Shown piece after piece: positions 26,956 to 35,134 of a DNA stretch of 64,000 bases. The stretch covers positions 186,001 to 250,000 of the forward strand of contig NZ_JTDL01000037.1 in the NCBI RefSeq assembly GCF_000802235.1, written 5' to 3'. The notes under the pieces were generated by a model that saw nothing but the letters and a program-made list of their open reading frames with translations, was not told the origin of the DNA and made no database searches. Both the position numbers and the translations under genes were made by a program. The first letter of the stretch is position 1, and the number at the start of each line of letters is the position of its first letter. Source of the DNA: Sinomonas humi. GTDB lineage: Bacteria > Actinomycetota > Actinomycetes > Actinomycetales > Micrococcaceae.

Positions 26956-28530
26956 TTGAGCACTCAGCTCACCCCCGAAGAAGCAGCAATATCTCAACGC
27001 CAGCATTCGCAGCTCGCGAATGCGATGGACAAGATCGGCCTTGGCAAGGCCCAGAAGATCATCATCCTGCTGGTTGCGATCGGTACGATCTTCGACGCAA
27101 TCGAGCAATTCAACATCGGTTATGCAGCCCCCGACATCAAGCGCGTGTGGGCCCTGCAAGACTTCCAAGTCGGGCTGTTGAGCACGGCAACCTTTGGCGG
27201 CGTGGCCATCGGGTGCCTGCTCGCGGGCATGGCTGGCGACCTGTTGGGCCGAAAAATCACCTACCTCTACAACCTTGCCCTCTACACGCTGGGCGCGCTG
27301 GTATGCGCGTTTGCTCCGGACTACACAGTCCTCATCATCGGGCGCATCATGGTCGGCATCGGGCTGGGTGGCGAGCTCAACACCGGTGTCACGATCGTCT
27401 CGGAGATGGTCCCCACGAAGGTCCGCGGGGCCTGCACCGCCATCGTGCAGGTAGCCGGCGGCGGTCTGGGCATCTTCCTTTCGAGCGCGCTCTCCTGGGC
27501 CATCCTCGTTCCCGGTGGCAGCCTCTTCGGCGGCGCTGACACGAGCTGGAGATGGCTTCTCGGAGTGCTTGCCGTCCCGGCGCTGCTTGTCTTCGTCTAC
27601 CGCCGGTACATGCCGGAAAGCCCTCGCTACCTCCTCACCCGTGGTCGGGTTCACGAGGCGAATACGGTGTTGAGCCTGCTCTCTCGGGGCCGTCTGCGCA
27701 ACGACGGCGGAGAGGTCACGGACTACGTGAAGACTCCAGAAGGCCACGTGACTCGGACCGAGTCCGTCCGTCTTCTCGACATCTTCCGCGGCGCGCTTCG
27801 CCGACGGACGGCCGTGCTCTGGATCGTCTCGTTCATGGCCTTCGGCGCTCAAGACACGATCACAATCTTCATGCCATCCATCCTCGTCAACGAGGGGTAT
27901 GCCGTAGCAACTAGCCTCGGATTCACGCTCATCATCAACGTCGGCGGCCTCGTCGGTTCCATCCTGGGTTCCTTCGGCGCCCATAGGCTCCGCCGCAAGG
28001 TCGTCCTCGGTTACGGTTGCCTCGCGGCAGTCGTCACGGCGATCGGCTTCGTCATGTCGCCGAATCTGGGTCTCGTGCTCCTCTTCGGTTCGCTGTTCCA
28101 GCTGATGTCGATGGTCCTCAACACCTTGATCTGGGTTTGGGCACCGGAAATGTACCCGACACGTGTTCGTGCGTTCGGCGTCGGTGCTTCCGTCTTCATC
28201 GCCTCCGCCGCCGGTTCGATCATCCCGCCGTTCGCAGGCCGCGTCCTTCAGTCCTTCGGGGCGCTCGGCATCTTCTCCCTCGTCGTCGCGATGTATCTCA
28301 TCGCCGCCATCGCAGTTCGATTCGGCCCGGAGACCCTGGGCAAGACGCTCGAACAGATCTCGGAGCTCGACGACTCTGTGGAGCGCCTTGAGGTTGCAGC
28401 ACCCGATCACCTCGTCGGCCCAGGAGGCACTGCTCCCGAGCATTCGATGCACGAGGCGACACACGATCAAGACAGGGCCAACCTTCGGTCTTCGGAGCGC
28501 CCCGATGGGAGCCGGGCGGCTCAGCGCTAG
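26956..28530 (+). CDS. MFS transporter
   Basis: 524 residues from a TTG at 26956, preceded by GAAGGGAGA; no closer start has such a site. Twelve membrane segments are expected, starting near residue 33 (KIIILLVAIGTIFDAIEQF). The conserved loop 2-3 motif is GDLLGRKITYLYN and a second-half relative RVRAFGVGAS. Architecture resembles aromatic acid/H+ or sugar-porter symporters, including the PESPRYLLTRGR motif after helix 6. The long hydrophilic C-terminus follows ETLGKTLEQ. Divergent from the GntR gene and followed by an amidase, so it probably imports the substrate of this cluster. Confidence 0.92.
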   Translation: MSTQLTPEEAAISQRQHSQLANAMDKIGLGKAQKIIILLVAIGTIFDAIEQFNIGYAAPDIKRVWALQDFQVGLLSTATFGGVAIGCLLAGMAGDLLGRKITYLYNLALYTLGALVCAFAPDYTVLIIGRIMVGIGLGGELNTGVTIVSEMVPTKVRGACTAIVQVAGGGLGIFLSSALSWAILVPGGSLFGGADTSWRWLLGVLAVPALLVFVYRRYMPESPRYLLTRGRVHEANTVLSLLSRGRLRNDGGEVTDYVKTPEGHVTRTESVRLLDIFRGALRRRTAVLWIVSFMAFGAQDTITIFMPSILVNEGYAVATSLGFTLIINVGGLVGSILGSFGAHRLRRKVVLGYGCLAAVVTAIGFVMSPNLGLVLLFGSLFQLMSMVLNTLIWVWAPEMYPTRVRAFGVGASVFIASAAGSIIPPFAGRVLQSFGALGIFSLVVAMYLIAAIAVRFGPETLGKTLEQISELDDSVERLEVAAPDHLVGPGGTAPEHSMHEATHDQDRANLRSSERPDGSRAAQR

Positions 28531-28554
28531 AGAACGCAGCTCAGCACCAGCAGC

Positions 28555-28588
28555 GGTGCGGCACCTGGCTCATTCCGGGTGCCGCACC
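28555..28588 (+). terminator. Hairpin between the MFS and amidase genes
   Basis: GGTGCGGCACC (28555-28565) and GGTGCCGCACC (28578-28588), perfect 11-bp stem with a 12-base loop. It could be a terminator or an attenuator that lowers amidase expression relative to the transporter. Confidence 0.55.
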
Positions 28589-28599
28589 GCAGCAGGCAC

Positions 28600-28635
28600 G
28601 GAAGAAGCCATCGATACGGAAGAAGCCATTGATGC
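28600..28635 (+). repeat. 18-bp direct duplication over the amidase start
   Basis: GGAAGAAGCCATCGATAC (28600-28617) is followed directly by GGAAGAAGCCATTGATGC (28618-28635), 16 of 18 bases identical. The second copy supplies both the GGAAG ribosome binding site and the ATG of the amidase gene; the first copy has the same binding site but ATC in place of the start. Confidence 0.85.
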
Positions 28636-30137
28636 AGTCACCATCCATCAGCCCCAACGTTCTCGAAACGGGAGCAGTCAGGCTCGCAAGCGCGATCCGT
28701 GCCGGGCAGCTCACTGCAGTCGAGGCCGTCACTGCCCATCTGGACCGTATCGATCAATGCAACGGATCTCTTCGGGCGATCATCGCACCCGATGGCGCCA
28801 CGATCAGGCGAGAGGCGCTCAATAAGGCCGCCGCTGCAGACGCCGCACGTGAACGAGGAGAGGAACTCGGCCCACTGCACGGGGTCCCGTTCACGGTGAA
28901 GGATACGCTCGCCGTTGCGGGTTACCCCGCGACGGCAGGATCCGCTGTCCTCAAGGACTACGCTCCCGAGACGACCGCCCCCGTCGTCGCCCGTGTTCTG
29001 GCGGCAGGCGCGATCCTTTTGGGCAAGGCCAACTGTTCGGAGTTCGCGGTCGATACCCATGCCGGGAACCTCCTCTTCGGCGACACCCGCAACCCCTTCG
29101 ACCTTGCGCGGACACCGGGCGGCTCGAGCGGCGGCGATGCCGCAGCGGTGGCAGGAGGCCTCGCCGCCTTCGGCCTGGGAACGGACTTCGGCGGTTCCAT
29201 CAGGTGGCCCGCGCACTGCACCGGCCTCGCGAGCATGCGGCCCACGTTGGGCGTCCTGCCGGGAACCGGAATCCTGCCCTATGACACGACGGCGCCGCTA
29301 TCCCCGCCCAATACGTCGTCCGTTCTGCACCGCTACATGACCGCAGGACCCATTGCCCGGCGCGTTGAGGACGTCGAGCTGCTCGTGCACCTCATGGCAG
29401 GGCCGGACGGCATCGATTCCGCATGCGGGCCCGTAGCGCTCGGCCATTCGGACGACGTCGACCTCGCGGCCCTCTCCGTGGCCTGGTGCGAGGGTGAAGG
29501 GACCGTTCCTGTGCGTTCCGACATCGTCCGGGTGCTCTCCCGCACCGCGCAGCTTCTTGCTTCCGCGGTCCGCTCGGTCGTCAAGCAGAGGCCGCCGCGT
29601 CTAGAAGAGGCCGCCGGCCTGTTCATCGAACTGCGCGACGCCGAAGGCTTGCCCGAAGTCGCCGAAGCGATCCACAGGTCACGTGCACAGTCGCACCCCG
29701 CCGAAGTTACTGCCGGGATCCTCCAGTACCTCTCTGGGATCGAAGCGAAGCTGGCGAACATGTCAGGAGCGGAATTGCTCGCCGGAAACCTGAGGGCCAC
29801 AGCCCGGAGGGATGCCGTGTTTGCTGCTGTTACTCGCTTCCTCGAGGAGCATCAGATCCTGCTTCTGCCAGTAGCCAGTGCCACCGCCCCGATCATCGGC
29901 GCGCATGCTGTCGAGATCGATGGCCGCGAAGTCCCACGATCGCAGCTCGGGGTGAGCTGTCGGGCGATCAGCATTCTTGGGCTTCCAAGCGCCGTCGTTC
30001 CCGTCGGTCTCGGCGACGACGGGATGCCTATCGGCATTCAAGTGGTGGGGCGGCGGTTCCACGATCAGGAAGTGCTAGCCGTCGCCCGTGAAATTGAACG
30101 GGTCGTGGATTTCCGGCCCGGTCCGCTTGCTCTGTGA
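28632..30137 (+). CDS. Amidase signature family hydrolase
   Basis: 501 residues from ATG at 28632 (a TTG directly before it is also open). The Ser-cisSer-Lys triad is complete: Lys90 (FTVKDT), Ser165 (PGGSSGG) and Ser189 (DFGGSIRWPA), with the same 75/24 spacing as known amidases. It hydrolyses an amide bond in the cytoplasm. Its location behind the MFS transporter and opposite the hydantoinase-like operon suggests that it cleaves an amide, ureide or carbamoyl intermediate of the same pathway. It is not a GatA: gatB and gatC are absent and the context is catabolic. Confidence 0.9.
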   Translation: MQSPSISPNVLETGAVRLASAIRAGQLTAVEAVTAHLDRIDQCNGSLRAIIAPDGATIRREALNKAAAADAARERGEELGPLHGVPFTVKDTLAVAGYPATAGSAVLKDYAPETTAPVVARVLAAGAILLGKANCSEFAVDTHAGNLLFGDTRNPFDLARTPGGSSGGDAAAVAGGLAAFGLGTDFGGSIRWPAHCTGLASMRPTLGVLPGTGILPYDTTAPLSPPNTSSVLHRYMTAGPIARRVEDVELLVHLMAGPDGIDSACGPVALGHSDDVDLAALSVAWCEGEGTVPVRSDIVRVLSRTAQLLASAVRSVVKQRPPRLEEAAGLFIELRDAEGLPEVAEAIHRSRAQSHPAEVTAGILQYLSGIEAKLANMSGAELLAGNLRATARRDAVFAAVTRFLEEHQILLLPVASATAPIIGAHAVEIDGREVPRSQLGVSCRAISILGLPSAVVPVGLGDDGMPIGIQVVGRRFHDQEVLAVAREIERVVDFRPGPLAL

Positions 30138-30146
30138 GATTGAGCG

Positions 30147-30179
30147 AGGCCCCCGCGTCCTGTACGGACTCGGGGGCCT
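30147..30179. terminator. Bidirectional terminator between amidase and ino1
   Basis: AGGCCCCCG (30147-30155) and CGGGGGCCT (30171-30179) pair perfectly with an inner GTCC/GGAC extension. It lies 10 bases after the amidase stop, in a convergent junction, followed by TT on the plus strand. Confidence 0.75.
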
Positions 30180-30229
30180 TCGCGCGAGAGATGACGACGA
30201 CGCCGCTTGGCTTGCCGCCGGCCGCTCGC

Positions 30230-31315
30230 CTAACGCTCCACGTCGCCGCGGATGAACGCCTCGACCTGGGCGCGCGCCACGTCGTCGGCACGCTGCTCGG
30301 GCGGAGACTTCATGAAGTACGCGGACGGCGAGACGAGGGGGCCGCCGATGCCGCGGTCGAGGCCGATCTTGGCCGCCCGGACGGCGTCGATGATCACTCC
30401 CGCCGAGTTGGGCGAGTCCCACACCTCGAGCTTGTACTCGAGCGAGACCGGGGCGTCGCCGAAGTTGCGGCCCTCGAGGCGCACAAAGGCCCACTTGCGG
30501 TCGTCGAGCCACTCGACGTAGTCGCTCGGGCCGATGTGGACGTCGCGGGGGGCGAGCTCGGCCTCGACGTTCGAGGTCACGGCCTGGGTCTTGGAGATCT
30601 TCTTGGACTGGAGCCGCTCGCGCTCGAGCATGTTCTTGAAGTCCATGTTGCCGCCCACGTTCAGCTGGTACGTGCGGTCCACGGTCACGCCGCGGTCCTC
30701 GAACAGCTTTGCGAGCACACGGTGGGTGATGGTGGCACCGATCTGGCTCTTGATGTCGTCGCCGACGATCGGCACGCCCGCCTCGGTGAACTTCTGAGCC
30801 CACTCCGGCGTGCCCGCGATGAACACGGGGAGGGCGTTGACGAACGCGACGTGGGCGTCGATCGCGCACTGGGCGTAGAACTTCGCGGCCTGGTCGGAAC
30901 CGACGGGGAGGTAGCACACGAGCACATCCACCTTGGCCTCGCGGAGCGCGGCGACGACGTCGACGGGCTCCGCGTCGGACTCTTCGATGGTCTCGCGGTA
31001 GTACTTGCCGAGGCCGTCGAGGGTGTGGCCGCGCTGGACCGTGACGCCCGTCGGCGGCACGTCCGCGATCTTGATCGTGTTGTTCTCACTCGCGCCGATT
31101 GCGTCGGCGAGATCGACTCCGACCTTCTTCCCGTCCACGTCGAAGGCGGCAACGAACTCGAGATCGCGGACGTGGTACCGCCCGAACTGGACGTGCATGA
31201 GGCCGGGGACGGTCTCCCCCGGGTCCGCGTCGCGGTAGTAGTGCACTCCCTGGACGAGGGAGGCGGCGCAGTTGCCCACGCCGACGATGGCCACACGGAT
31301 CGGGTTCTCAGACAC
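30230..31315 (-). CDS. ino1: Inositol-3-phosphate synthase
   Basis: 361 residues from GTG at 31315 after AAGGAGA. It converts glucose 6-phosphate to 1D-myo-inositol 3-phosphate using NAD. The Rossmann motif is [16 protein letters not shown] at the N-terminus. The actinobacterial signature includes [28 protein letters not shown] and [13 protein letters not shown]. The product is the acceptor of MshA (19.7 kb) in mycothiol synthesis and also feeds phosphatidylinositol. It stands alone between a terminator and a divergent small gene. Confidence 0.95.
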   Translation of the reverse strand: MSENPIRVAIVGVGNCAASLVQGVHYYRDADPGETVPGLMHVQFGRYHVRDLEFVAAFDVDGKKVGVDLADAIGASENNTIKIADVPPTGVTVQRGHTLDGLGKYYRETIEESDAEPVDVVAALREAKVDVLVCYLPVGSDQAAKFYAQCAIDAHVAFVNALPVFIAGTPEWAQKFTEAGVPIVGDDIKSQIGATITHRVLAKLFEDRGVTVDRTYQLNVGGNMDFKNMLERERLQSKKISKTQAVTSNVEAELAPRDVHIGPSDYVEWLDDRKWAFVRLEGRNFGDAPVSLEYKLEVWDSPNSAGVIIDAVRAAKIGLDRGIGGPLVSPSAYFMKSPPEQRADDVARAQVEAFIRGDVER

Positions 31316-31446
31316 GGTTCTCCTTGCAGATCAACTGGCACCGGCGAAGGATGCGTCCGACGCCGGAAAGCAAAGTCATCCTACCCAACGCGTTTCCGGC
31401 TCAAGCGGACCTAGACTCGAAAACACAGCATTTCACAGGAGGGTCT

Positions 31447-31704
31447 ATGGCACGCCGCGCCCAACGCGCCCAAAAGGAATGGAAGAAGATGAGCGGACGG
31501 AGGAGGTTCTGGGTCATCAGCTTCTCGATGCTCGAGTTCGGCCTCAAGCTGCTCGCGTGGCGGGACCTCGCTCGCCGCCCAGCCCAGCAGATCAACGGCC
31601 GGAAGGCGGCGTGGTTCGCGGCGACCTTCATCAACACGTTCGGTCCGCTCGCGTACTTCATCTTCGGACGGCGCCCCGCCGCCGTCTCACCCACACACCG
31701 CTGA
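31447..31704 (+). CDS. Small membrane protein with PLDc_N-like domain
   Basis: 85 residues, ATG at 31447 after a strong AGGAGGG. Basic N-terminus, then two hydrophobic segments: FWVISFSMLEFGLKLLAW (about 21-38) and FAATFINTFGPLAYFIFG (about 57-74). The second segment with GPLAYFIFGRR is typical of the phospholipase D-nuclease N-terminal (PLDc_N) domain, often found as a small stand-alone protein. No catalytic HKD motif is present. Divergent from ino1. Its 3' end runs into repeats facing a convergent aldo/keto reductase. Confidence 0.8.
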   Translation: MARRAQRAQKEWKKMSGRRRFWVISFSMLEFGLKLLAWRDLARRPAQQINGRKAAWFAATFINTFGPLAYFIFGRRPAAVSPTHR

Positions 31705-31731
31705 CGCGTCGCGAGGCGCCGCGGCGGAAGA

Positions 31732-31791
31732 ATCTGGCCACTCGTCGGGAAAGATCTGGCCACTCGTCGGAGTTCCGACGAGTGGCCAGAT
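31732..31791. repeat. Direct plus inverted 18-bp repeat at a convergent junction
   Basis: ATCTGGCCACTCGTCGGA occurs at 31732 (last base differs) and 31754, 22 bp apart. Two bases later its exact inverse TCCGACGAGTGGCCAGAT follows (31774-31791). The second and third copies make a perfect 18-bp palindrome, able to act as a terminator in both directions. Confidence 0.9.
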
Positions 31792-31825
31792 CTCGCCCAT
31801 CCCGTGGGCACATCCCGCCCCAGTG

Positions 31826-32842
31826 TCAGTGGCTCGCCAGGATCCGGTCGATTGTGGCGAGCTCCTCATCGAGGAACTCCGGCCCAGCCAAGGCGCCGAG
31901 CGAGTCTTCGAGCTGGCCTACGGACGAAGCACCGATAAGCGCCGAGGTCACGGGCGCCGCTCCTGACGGCTGCGGCCTCAGTACCCACGCAATGGCCATC
32001 TGGGCGAGGGTCTGCCCTCGCTCTCCGGCAACGGCGTCGAGCGCCCGGACCATCTCGACCTTGTCCTCGGTGATCGAGGACGACTTGAGGAAGTGCTCCT
32101 TCGCTGCCCGCGAGTCCTCCGGGATCCCGTGCAGGTAGCGGTTCGTCAGCAGGCCTTGGGCGAGCGGCGAGAAGACAATGGATCCGGCCCCCACCTCTTC
32201 CAGAGCCTGGTACAGGTTGGGGCTGCCCTGCTCGGTCCACCTGTCCGCCATCGAGTACCGCGGCTGGTGAATGAGCAGCGGCGTGCCCAGGTCGCGCAGG
32301 ATCTGGGCTGCCTCGAGTGTCTGCTGTGGCGAGTAGGACGAGATGCCGGCGTAGAGCGCACGCCCGGAGCGCACGGCATAGTCGAGCGCCCCCATCGTCT
32401 CCTCGAGCGGGGTATCCGGATCAGGACGGTGGCTGTAGAAGATGTCCACGTACTCCAGACCCATGCGCTTGAGCGATTGGTCAAGGCTCGAAATCAGATA
32501 TTTCCGGGAACCCCATTCGCCGTACGGCCCGTCCCACATGAAATACCCGGCCTTGGTCGAGATGATGAGTTCGTCCCGGTACGGCCGGAAGTCCTCCCGG
32601 AGGTGGCGGCCGAAGTTGGACTCAGCGCTCCCGGGAGGCGGCCCGTAGTTGTTGGCCAAGTCGAAGTGGGTGACTCCGAGGTCGAATGCCCGTCGGAGGA
32701 TGGCGCGCTGCTCCTCGAAGTTTTTGTCGTCCCCGAAGTTGTGCCAGAGACCGAGGGAGATCGCCGGCAGCTTGAGGCCGCTGCGGCCAACCCGGTTGTA
32801 CTGCATGGATTCATAACGAGTGGAATCTGCGATGTACGTCAC
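31826..32842 (-). CDS. Aldo/keto reductase (YghZ/glyceraldehyde-3-phosphate reductase-like)
   Basis: 338 residues, TIM-barrel NADPH-dependent oxidoreductase. The tetrad is visible: Asp and Tyr in FDLANNYGPPPGSAE, Lys in ISTKAGY and His in FYSHRPDPDTP. The C-terminal coenzyme-binding part has SALIGASSVGQLEDSL. The GPPPGSAESNFG segment is characteristic of the YghZ-type branch, which reduces L-glyceraldehyde 3-phosphate and methylglyoxal-like aldehydes. It stands alone. Start ATG at 32842; a second Met at residue 13 (MQYNRVG) is a possible shorter start. Confidence 0.92.
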   Translation of the reverse strand: MTYIADSTRYESMQYNRVGRSGLKLPAISLGLWHNFGDDKNFEEQRAILRRAFDLGVTHFDLANNYGPPPGSAESNFGRHLREDFRPYRDELIISTKAGYFMWDGPYGEWGSRKYLISSLDQSLKRMGLEYVDIFYSHRPDPDTPLEETMGALDYAVRSGRALYAGISSYSPQQTLEAAQILRDLGTPLLIHQPRYSMADRWTEQGSPNLYQALEEVGAGSIVFSPLAQGLLTNRYLHGIPEDSRAAKEHFLKSSSITEDKVEMVRALDAVAGERGQTLAQMAIAWVLRPQPSGAAPVTSALIGASSVGQLEDSLGALAGPEFLDEELATIDRILASH

Positions 32843-32973
32843 AGCGCACCATCCTATAAAGATTCAGCATCGTATCGACGGCAACGGTGACGGCCACGTG
32901 GTTGCGTGTTAGAACAACTGAATTGGGGAAATACGTAGTTCTCTACGGGATCGCACCAGCAAAGGAGAATAAC

Positions 32974-33240
32974 GTGGGCTTCATCGGATTCCTGATCCTC
33001 GGCCTGATCGCCGGGGCGATTGCCAAGGCCATCCTCCCTGGGAGGCAGGGCGGAGGCTGGATTGCCACTCTCATTCTGGGCGTCATAGGCGCTTGGCTGG
33101 GAGGCTTCATCGGTGGCCTGATCTTCGGTTTCAACACGATCGGCACCTTCTTCGAGATTCGCACCTGGGTAACTGCGATCGTCGGATCCATCATCGTCCT
33201 CCTCATCTGGGGTGCCATCGTGCACCGCCGCAGGGCTTAG
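32974..33240 (+). CDS. GlsB/YeaQ/YmgE family stress-response membrane protein
   Basis: 88 residues from GTG at 32974 with AAAGGAG 7 bases upstream. Three hydrophobic segments rich in glycine: FIGFLILGLIAGAIAKAI, IATLILGVIGAWLGGFIGGLI and VTAIVGSIIVLLIWGAI. The LPGRQGGGW loop between the first two is the usual mark of transglycosylase-associated/YeaQ proteins. Such small inner-membrane proteins are often stress-induced; their function is not known in detail. A classic terminator follows immediately. Confidence 0.93.
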   Translation: MGFIGFLILGLIAGAIAKAILPGRQGGGWIATLILGVIGAWLGGFIGGLIFGFNTIGTFFEIRTWVTAIVGSIIVLLIWGAIVHRRRA

Positions 33241-33254
33241 GTCCCTCACCAGCG

Positions 33255-33289
33255 AAAAGCCCCGTCCGGCAGTGCCGGACGGGGCTTTT
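33255..33289. terminator. Strong bidirectional intrinsic terminator
   Basis: AAAAGCCCCGTCCGGCA (33255-33271) is followed after one base by its inverse (33273-33289), ending in TTTT. Flanking A and T runs make it a canonical terminator on both strands, serving the YeaQ-like gene and treZ. Confidence 0.92.
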
Positions 33290-33331
33290 GGTTGCCGAGA
33301 ACGGCAGTTGTCGAGGAAGCGATCCCCTGCG

Positions 33332-35134
33332 CTATTCGCCGAGGACGACGGCGCCGGGGCCCGGGAAGGCGATCCTGTCGCCGTCCACGCGAATCGCCTC
33401 GTCCGTCGCGACGACTGCGCGCCGTGCACCGCTGCCCGGGAGGCGCAGCTCAGCCGCTCCAGGGCCCAAGTTGACGGCAACCCCCGCGCCCGGACGGTTC
33501 CATGCGATCCACCTGGTCCCGCCTTCCGTTCCGGTCACGACCTCAGTCTCGTCGAAACGCCCGGACCACAGGCCCGGCAGCTCACTCCGCGCTTGGATGA
33601 GGCGCCGGTATAGCGCAAGGAGGCGAGCGCCGTCGTCCGTCTCTGCCTCGCTCCAGTCGAGGATCGAGCGGCGGCGGGTCTCAGGGTCCTGGGGATCGGG
33701 GACGAGGGAGGAATCCCAGCCCATCTTCTCGAACTCCTTGAGCCTGCCTTCCGCGGTTGCACGGGCGAGCTCAGGCTCCGGGTGGGACGTGAAGAACTGC
33801 CAGGGCGTGCGCGCCCCATACTCCTCACCCATGAAGAGCATCGGCGTGAACGGCGAGGCGAGCACGAGGGTCGCCGCAACCGCGAGCCGGCTGTAGTCAA
33901 GCGACGCGCTCGGACGGTCGCCAGCAGCCCGGTTGCCCACCTGATCATGGTTCTGGCTGCAGACAACCAGCTGGCTTGGCGCCACCAGGTCAGCGTCGAT
34001 GTGCTTGCCGTGGCGACGCTCACGGAAGCTCGAATAGGTGCCGTCGTGGTAGAAGCCGCCTCGGAGAACCTTCGCGAGCGCTTCAGGGTCCGCGAAATCC
34101 GCGTAGTAGCCCTCGGCCTCACCCGTGAGGGCGACGTGCACTGCGTGGTGGTAATCGTCGCTCCACTGGCCGTGCACGCCGTAGCCGCCGCGGTCCCGGG
34201 GCGAGACGAGGCGAGGATCGTTCAGGTCCGATTCCGCGATGAGCACCTTGGCGCGGCCCGTGCGATGCTCGACGTCGCGCGCGAGCACCGAGAGGTCCTC
34301 GAGCAGGTGAACTGCGCGCCGGTCCACGAACGCGTGAACCGCGTCCAGCCGCAGTCCGTCCACCCGATAGTCCTCAAGCCAAAGCCGCGCATTGTCGAGG
34401 ATGAAGGCACGCACCTCATCCGATTTCGGCCCGTCCAGATTGACCGAGTCACCCCAGGCCGTCGCTCCGCCCTCAAGCAGGTAGGGGCCGAACTTCGGGA
34501 GGTAGTTCCCGCTCGGTCCCAAGTGGTTGTAGACGACGTCCTGAATGACTCCGATCCCCTGCGCGTGCGCGGCGTCAACGAAGCGCTCGTACGCGGCGGG
34601 GCCTCCGTAGCCTTCGTGGACGGCCGACCACAGGACGCCGTCGTAGCCCCAGTTGTACGGGCCGTTGAATGCGTTGACGGGCAGGAGCTCTACAAAGCCG
34701 ATGCCCAGCTCGGCGAGGTACGGAAGCCGCTCGGCTGCCGCATCAAGCGTTCCCTCGGGCGTGAACGTCCCGATATGAAGCTCGTAGACAACCGAACCGG
34801 CGAGTTCTCGGCCGCGCCACGCGTCGTCAGACCACCGGTGGGCGGACGGGTCGAAGCCGGCCGAGAGCTCGTGCACCCCCTCCGGCTGCCGGAGCGAGCG
34901 CGGATCAGGGAAGGGCCCCTCGCCGTCGACCACATAGCCATACCGCGCTCCGTCGGCCAGTGCCGTACGCACCCGCGCCCGGTCGGCCTCGGGGACGACC
35001 CGCCAACCGCCGCCCTGCTCCACGAGACCGAGCTTCTCGTCGCCGAGGACGAGTTCGACCTCTTTCGCGGCCGGCGCCCACACATCTCCCAGCTCATGCC
35101 TCATGTCGTCGGCAGTTTGCTCCTGGTCTGTCAT
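33332..35134 (-). CDS. treZ: Malto-oligosyltrehalose trehalohydrolase
   Basis: 600 residues, GH13 enzyme that releases trehalose from the maltooligosyl-trehalose made by TreY. After an N-terminal E-set domain, the barrel has [26 protein letters not shown], the nucleophile Asp in [11 protein letters not shown], the acid Glu in [11 protein letters not shown] and the third Asp in [10 protein letters not shown]. The [12 protein letters not shown] and [10 protein letters not shown] segments are specific to TreZ. Its ATG overlaps the treY stop by one base. Last gene of the glgX-glgX-treY-treZ operon. Confidence 0.96.
   Translation of the reverse strand: MTDQEQTADDMRHELGDVWAPAAKEVELVLGDEKLGLVEQGGGWRVVPEADRARVRTALADGARYGYVVDGEGPFPDPRSLRQPEGVHELSAGFDPSAHRWSDDAWRGRELAGSVVYELHIGTFTPEGTLDAAAERLPYLAELGIGFVELLPVNAFNGPYNWGYDGVLWSAVHEGYGGPAAYERFVDAAHAQGIGVIQDVVYNHLGPSGNYLPKFGPYLLEGGATAWGDSVNLDGPKSDEVRAFILDNARLWLEDYRVDGLRLDAVHAFVDRRAVHLLEDLSVLARDVEHRTGRAKVLIAESDLNDPRLVSPRDRGGYGVHGQWSDDYHHAVHVALTGEAEGYYADFADPEALAKVLRGGFYHDGTYSSFRERRHGKHIDADLVAPSQLVVCSQNHDQVGNRAAGDRPSASLDYSRLAVAATLVLASPFTPMLFMGEEYGARTPWQFFTSHPEPELARATAEGRLKEFEKMGWDSSLVPDPQDPETRRRSILDWSEAETDDGARLLALYRRLIQARSELPGLWSGRFDETEVVTGTEGGTRWIAWNRPGAGVAVNLGPGAAELRLPGSGARRAVVATDEAIRVDGDRIAFPGPGAVVLGE

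Noticed and set aside
26854-28470. 538-codon minus-strand open frame opposite the MFS gene
   Set aside because: Polar Asp/Arg/Glu-rich shadow of a membrane protein gene. The plus-strand MFS motifs are unambiguous.
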